A DNA stretch of 64,000 nucleotides, taken from NCBI GenBank assembly GCA_025093985.1, contig JACAAK010000012.1:496001-560000 (forward strand), given 5' to 3'. The DNA comes from Calvatia gigantea (Eukaryota > Basidiomycota > Agaricomycetes > Agaricales > Lycoperdaceae). Both the position numbers and the translations under genes were made by a program. This document shows positions 59,456 through 64,000 of the stretch, one piece after another; within the stretch, counting starts at the first letter, position 1; each line of letters opens with the position of its first letter. The notes beneath the pieces were generated by a model. The model had not been told where the DNA came from and searched no databases. It was given only the letters and a program-made list of their open reading frames with translations.

Positions 59456-60356
59456 GGTGATGGTTGTTTTGTGTCCGGACCCAGATCCGTGCTACGTTGA
59501 TCCCAGGTGGTGGGGGGTGAATTAGGACGGGGTTGATAGAGTTAGAGATCACCCGGATATTTGGGGCATTGTCGATTGGGTAAAGTCGTTGCTTAGGGAG
59601 GGCCTTTCGTGAGGATTACGGGGGATGTATCACCGAGAACACAATAGACGACGCCCACTGCCGAACGGCGCTGCATTTCCCCAAGGGCACTGCTTCGTCA
59701 GGCGCCTATGCCAATGAAATTCTTCAGTTCATTTTACTCCATAGAGCGTGCGGTAGCTCATAAAAATAACAGCAAGCACCGACATACCCATCCGAGAGAA
59801 CGATAGGATGGTGAAACTATCCGATGTCAAGGACAACGACCCCAGAATGAAGTAAGTAACCAGGAGGAATTTAAGAACCGTAGGACCACAGGACCGTAAA
59901 GGCACATCACATCGCCGGCCAACGCAAATCCCCATTATGAATAGCGCCTGTCATTACGTTGATGTTTCTGTGGCGGGAGCTTCTTGATGGGCGAGTCTTG
60001 GGGTTGAATGGGCCAACGGGTTAAGTATGGCAACGCCGGGAAATCTTGAAGTGCAGAATGGACGCTGTTGGCAGCATGACCCGATCGGCGTCGAATGGTC
60101 CTGGGCGAGTAGAGGCTTCGGTGGTTGGGGGGGAAAGAAAGAGGTTCCAGAAGGGGATGTAAAAGTTGCGAGACTCCCCTCCGTTGATACACAGTTTTCC
60201 GAATTTAGATTCATGGACAGAATCAATACAATCAGGGCAACTACATAAGTGAGGTAAATCCTAGGCGCTTGAGGGGTTTTGTAAATTCCAAAAGGAAAGA
60301 AGGTTTGATAAACGTGTTGTTCCTAGGAGGATTCACCCACATCTTCAACTACTACC
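59456..60356. other. Divergent intergenic region between 7TM copies 7 and 8
   Basis: About 900 bp holding both promoters. A few short frames occur on both strands; no gene is recognised. Possible shared control of the pair is an inference from the head-to-head arrangement only. Confidence 0.45.
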
Positions 60357-61637
60357 ATGCCCTCTCTTGCCATACTCAGCCAGGTGCAGGTGTTCATGGA
60401 CAGCACCTTCTACGGGTGCTTCGCCATGCTCTTCACTGTGTCGAGTGTGGTGCTGAATAAGCGACTCCGTATACTCGAGACTCAAAGTCAACGGAATGCG
60501 GAGAAGGATGACTTTAGAACGGCGGAGAAGAGAGAGCTGAAGTTCTGGAAAACACTTGGAGGTCTGCTGATCGTACTCACCACATTTGTGAGTTTAAACC
60601 CTTTCCCGAGGTAGCGCAGCATTGAACGAACGGAAATCCAAGCATTGGGCTTTCGCATGGGCGACTATGATGTCTGCCGCTACCGATCGTCAATTCCGAA
60701 GCAGAATGTCGTTCATGCGTTTCGTTCTGGAGATGTTAAGCATCTTTGTTGGCGACGCGTTGATGGTGGGTATCTCGTAGTCATATTCGGATTGAAACTT
60801 ATATACCAACAGCTTAGTCGTTTGTGGACGATCGGAGATAAAAGAATTGCAGTCATATCATTCCCTTTGCTATGCCTCCTTGTGTTCATTAGGTAAGCTT
60901 GTGTGGACATTTTGGGAGCCGAGATTTGACACACTAGTTTCACAGCATGCGCCATTAGGCTGACAGTGTTGGAGGTTCGGCACCTACTTTTGTTCATGAC
61001 AAACCCGAATGATATCCGGTGGTGGTTCTTGGCAACGACGGCGCTTACTACATGGTAATCTACCCCATTGTCTGATTAAAGTCAGATTAATCACTTGAAA
61101 CACTCTGTAGTATAAACTTGTACAGCACAGGTAAGACTCGTCGCGTGCCGCTGACGAGACTGGATGCTCACATACCTATGCAGGGTTCATCGCATGGAAA
61201 GCTTGGTCCGCCAACAAATTCGCCTACAAACCTGTTTATGCCTATTTCATGGTGAGGTGGTCCCTTGGCAGGTATAATCAGTCGCTAATTTCTGTCACAG
61301 CGTATATCTTCCATAGTAATCGAAAGTGCGGCCATTTACACGTAGGTTACTTGGTTATCTTGTTCAAGTTTTTACTAACAAATCTCGAATGGGCAGGATT
61401 TGGACGATCATCTTGCTCGGCATTGTCACGAAGGATGTTACATTATGGTCGCTGCTCCTGCCTGTTTCCCCCGGATTATATGGTTGTACCATGATGTTGA
61501 TCAGCGTACGCCTTGGATTGGGGTGGGCCTTTGGATTAGGTGGTCAAGCTGCGAAAAAGCCAAAGTCGCTTGTCATGCAATTTGCGAGGTCGGAGCAGTC
61601 AGATTTGGACGACATCGAGTATCAGTACCGTGATTAA
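60357..61637 (+). CDS. Seven-transmembrane protein, copy 8
   Basis: Starts MPSLAILSQVQVFMDSTFYG, TM1 CFAMLFTVSSVVLNKRLRIL, charged loop, then FWKTLGGLLIVLTTF (TM2). The next exon ends IFVGDALM; then RLWTIGDKRIAVISFPLLCL, the RLW motif after TM3. A later exon has RISSIVIESAAIYT (TM6). The last has RIWTIILLGIVTKDVTLWSL, MMLISVRLGLGWAFGLGG and a tail rich in acidic residues (EQSDLDDIEYQYRD). Copies 7 and 8 resemble each other in loop length and in the MLISVR motif, different from the INVRVG of copies 1-3. Function unknown. Confidence 0.75.
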
Positions 61638-61776
61638 AAATAGCCAAACTTCATATTTTAAGACTCCGCTTCATTTTCCAAGCGAGATCATCATCGGAGT
61701 GTGAAACTGCTCGGAAATCTCTCTCGGCCGCTCTTTCTGGGAACGACCACCAACCCAGCTTCTCTGCACGTCCACT

Positions 61777-62645
61777 ATGGCCACCGATGAGCCGAAAAAT
61801 GCTGCACTCAAGGTAGAGAGTACCAACGAGTCTCAAGAGGAACAGCAACCCGAAAGATCCTCGCCTTCTCCGGATGCCAGGGACGACAAGGGCAAAGGAA
61901 CGGCAACTTCACGACAAGGAACTCCTGCTGAGGAGGAACATGAGAAGTCTGACGACTCCTCCAGCTCTAGCGGCAGTTCTCCGGCGGAGGGCGAAGGTAA
62001 AGCGTCCGCGTCCCAGGCTCAACCATGGCAAGCCATCTTTGCCCCTCAGTATAACGCGTATTACTTCTACAACGGCCAGACCGGCGAGACGACCTGGACG
62101 AATCCCCTCCAATCTTCCGACTCCACTACACCAGCCGCCCCATCCGCAGGGCCATCTACCACGTCCAATGACGCTACTCCAGAACCCGATCATACTTCTC
62201 CTTCCGTACCTCAATACTCAGCTCTCGAAGCAGCCGCACTGGCCCAAGGCATCGATCCATCATTGGCCTACCTTGATCCTTCACTTGTTACAGCCACTGC
62301 ATCTGCCGGTGGTGGACCCATCCCTACTTTTCAAGCCAAGTTCAACGCACGCACAGGTGCATTCGCTCGGCCCGATGCGCGGACGCCTGGTCACTTATCG
62401 GAATATGAACGCATGAAACGGATGAGTGAATTTTACTTTGACGTCAATGCTTGGGAGCAGGAGCTTGCGCAGGAAAGAGGAGAGGAAGAAGAGGCGGCTG
62501 GAAAAAAGAGAAAACGACCCACGAAAAAGGATTTGGTATGATTTTCCCTCCTTCCGTTTAGTTGATATTTATATACGTATAGGATCGGTTCAAAGAGCAG
62601 AAACGACTCAAAAAAATTGCTAAAACAGCGTGGCTACGTACATAG
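61777..62645 (+). CDS. WW-domain protein
   Basis: About 264 residues in two exons. A Ser/Glu-rich N-terminus precedes one WW domain near residues 86-112: QPWQAIFAPQYNAYYFYNGQ, TGETTWTNP, with both Trp and the Tyr-Tyr pair. A linker with Ala/Ser/Pro/Thr leads to a conserved FQAKFNARTGAFARPDAR and RMKRMSEFYFDVNAWEQEL, then a basic Lys/Arg stretch. The small second exon (from about 62584) ends DRFKEQKRLKKIAKTAWLRT. WW domains bind proline-rich peptides; the basic C-terminus suggests a nuclear, perhaps RNA-processing, role, but this is inferred. It begins 140 bp after 7TM copy 8 on the same strand. Confidence 0.82.
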
Positions 62646-64000
62646 GCTTGCTAGAGGGTGTAGGCTCGTCGGAATTTAGAATGATGGACAATCGTGCACT
62701 CTGTACATACTCTTGAAGTGCGCCCCAGTTGCATGTATAAGACTCCAAACGTGGATTTCATATCCGCATGAACCGCTCAACCATTTTTCCTTCCTCACAA
62801 GATCGTGGATATACCAGTTCCTACTTCCACCGGCGTGGTACCCAGAATCACCTCAATATATCTCTGTTATCATTCAACCACTGCAGGGAACCTGGAAAAG
62901 AAGATCCAGCCCTTCTTGTGGATGAAACGTGAGCCAACTTCCCGGAAGTACTTTGATACGATTCCACGATAACTTCAACATTTCATGCTTCAGACCGAAG
63001 CCGATGCAGATAGTAAAGCTTATCTCCGGTGCGTTCCAACACCCCGTTAGTTACTGCGCCCTTTTGACTGAAGAACCCTTATGCCCGTTCCCTGCATGAA
63101 TGGCCTTGACGGAGGCTCCACCTCCCTTCTGCCCTCAAAATCCGCAACCCCAAACTTTGGAAGGTTCGAGTTATCTCCGGGAGTCGTCCGTGTTAAGTAC
63201 CTTTTTTAAAACCAACAATCCATCCGCGGTGCAAGGGGGTAATTTTTCGTGTTAAGCACTTTCATCTATTTGGTTGACGGGTTCTGTTTAGGCCACTAAT
63301 CTCTAGGTTCCTGTCGGCTGTTATCAGAGGCACAATTGACTCCAGGCTCTGGGGTGCCTGGTTAGTAGAAGAAGCATAATCCCCCAGCTATTTTACATAC
63401 ATGAGCCCGTCCAGACAGACAGAAATACATCAACTCCTTCCGGCGAGGAATCCAGGGTCCGCGAACAATACGCTTACCTGACTACTCTACGGCATTGCGA
63501 GAGTCACTCTACAACGTGAAGGCGGAAATTTTTCTAGCTCAGAATCTTTGCGAGACAGCGCTATAAAAAGCAGCTTGCGAGGCCACAGCTATGGACATTC
63601 ATTGCAGCATCGGAGGTCGACGCGAGCGCGATAGCTTTCTCAGCGTGCCCGAACTCAAGCGTGATATTTCTTCTGACTGCAGTTGAGATTCTGGGACCTA
63701 CCAGCGCCCTTCCAACTATTTCCAGATGAATGGATCGCAAACTTGATCAGAGCATATTCATGGTCGCAGTCTGCATCTTTTTCGTGATATTGATGTACCC
63801 AAATTGCCACCTGTCTAGATATGGATAGAAATTTGTAGTGAAGAATGAGACGATACGAACGATTTGACCTGGACATGGGCGAGTGCCGCCACCGTGACTA
63901 TTCAGCAAACGATGGGGAGTTTCCGCCAACGGTCTGCCTTGTCAACGCACCACGCCCGCTCGGGAGAGCTCCCATAGCGGAAGCATCCAGGAACATTTGA
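62646..64000. other. Region without a convincing gene
   Basis: Short frames on both strands only; no family, RNA or repeat is recognised. A gene may start beyond the window edge. Confidence 0.5.

Noticed and set aside
1257..61637. 7TM genes as STE3-type pheromone receptors of a mating locus
   Set aside because: Motifs and intron layout do not match STE3 as I know it, and no pheromone-precursor CaaX gene or homeodomain gene was seen.

Overview
The window looks like nuclear DNA of a mushroom-forming basidiomycete (Agaricomycetes). The genes are broken by many short GT-AG introns of roughly 45-70 nt. Protein types include an expanded seven-transmembrane family, F-box/leucine-rich-repeat families, a CAP10/GT90 glycosyltransferase and a 2OG-oxygenase-like family, all familiar from mushroom genomes. 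No species can be named from the sequence alone.

Layout. 1-2.5 kb: first 7TM gene. 2.95-3.2 kb: a 245-bp MITE-like element. 3.7-14.8 kb: a gene-dense block with a 2OG-oxygenase-like protein (-), a GT90 glycosyltransferase (-), a myo-inositol-type sugar transporter (+), a carnosine N-methyltransferase (-) and the splicing factor ISY1 (+); two pairs are divergent over short shared promoters. 14.8-19.6 kb: gene-poor. 19.6-21.0 kb: UbiA prenyltransferase (+), then an intron-containing tRNA-Ala(CGC) (-). 22.4-25.9 kb: FHA-domain nuclear protein resembling Ki-67 in architecture (-). 26.3-39.6 kb: five more 7TM genes, two lying in a duplicated segment of about 2.3 kb. 40.8-41.9 kb: universal stress protein (+). 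42.3-48.8 kb: a very large PH-like, low-complexity protein (-). 49.0-55.7 kb: two small F-box/LRR families, each with decayed copies. 56.0-57.8 kb: SEC61 alpha (+). 58.2-61.6 kb: two divergent 7TM genes. 61.8-62.6 kb: WW-domain protein (+). The remainder shows no convincing gene.

Functionally this is a mix of conserved housekeeping genes (SEC61A, ISY1, tRNA-Ala, carnosine N-methyltransferase, WW protein) and accessory, fast-turnover families (7TM, F-box). It is not an operon or a clear biosynthetic cluster; the lone UbiA gene has no recognisable pathway neighbours. A cross-cutting oddity is that several conserved genes carry isolated single-base frameshifts, mostly apparent insertions, including three within about 25 bp of SEC61A. 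This points to uncorrected sequence errors or, for the 7TM copies, to pseudogenes.
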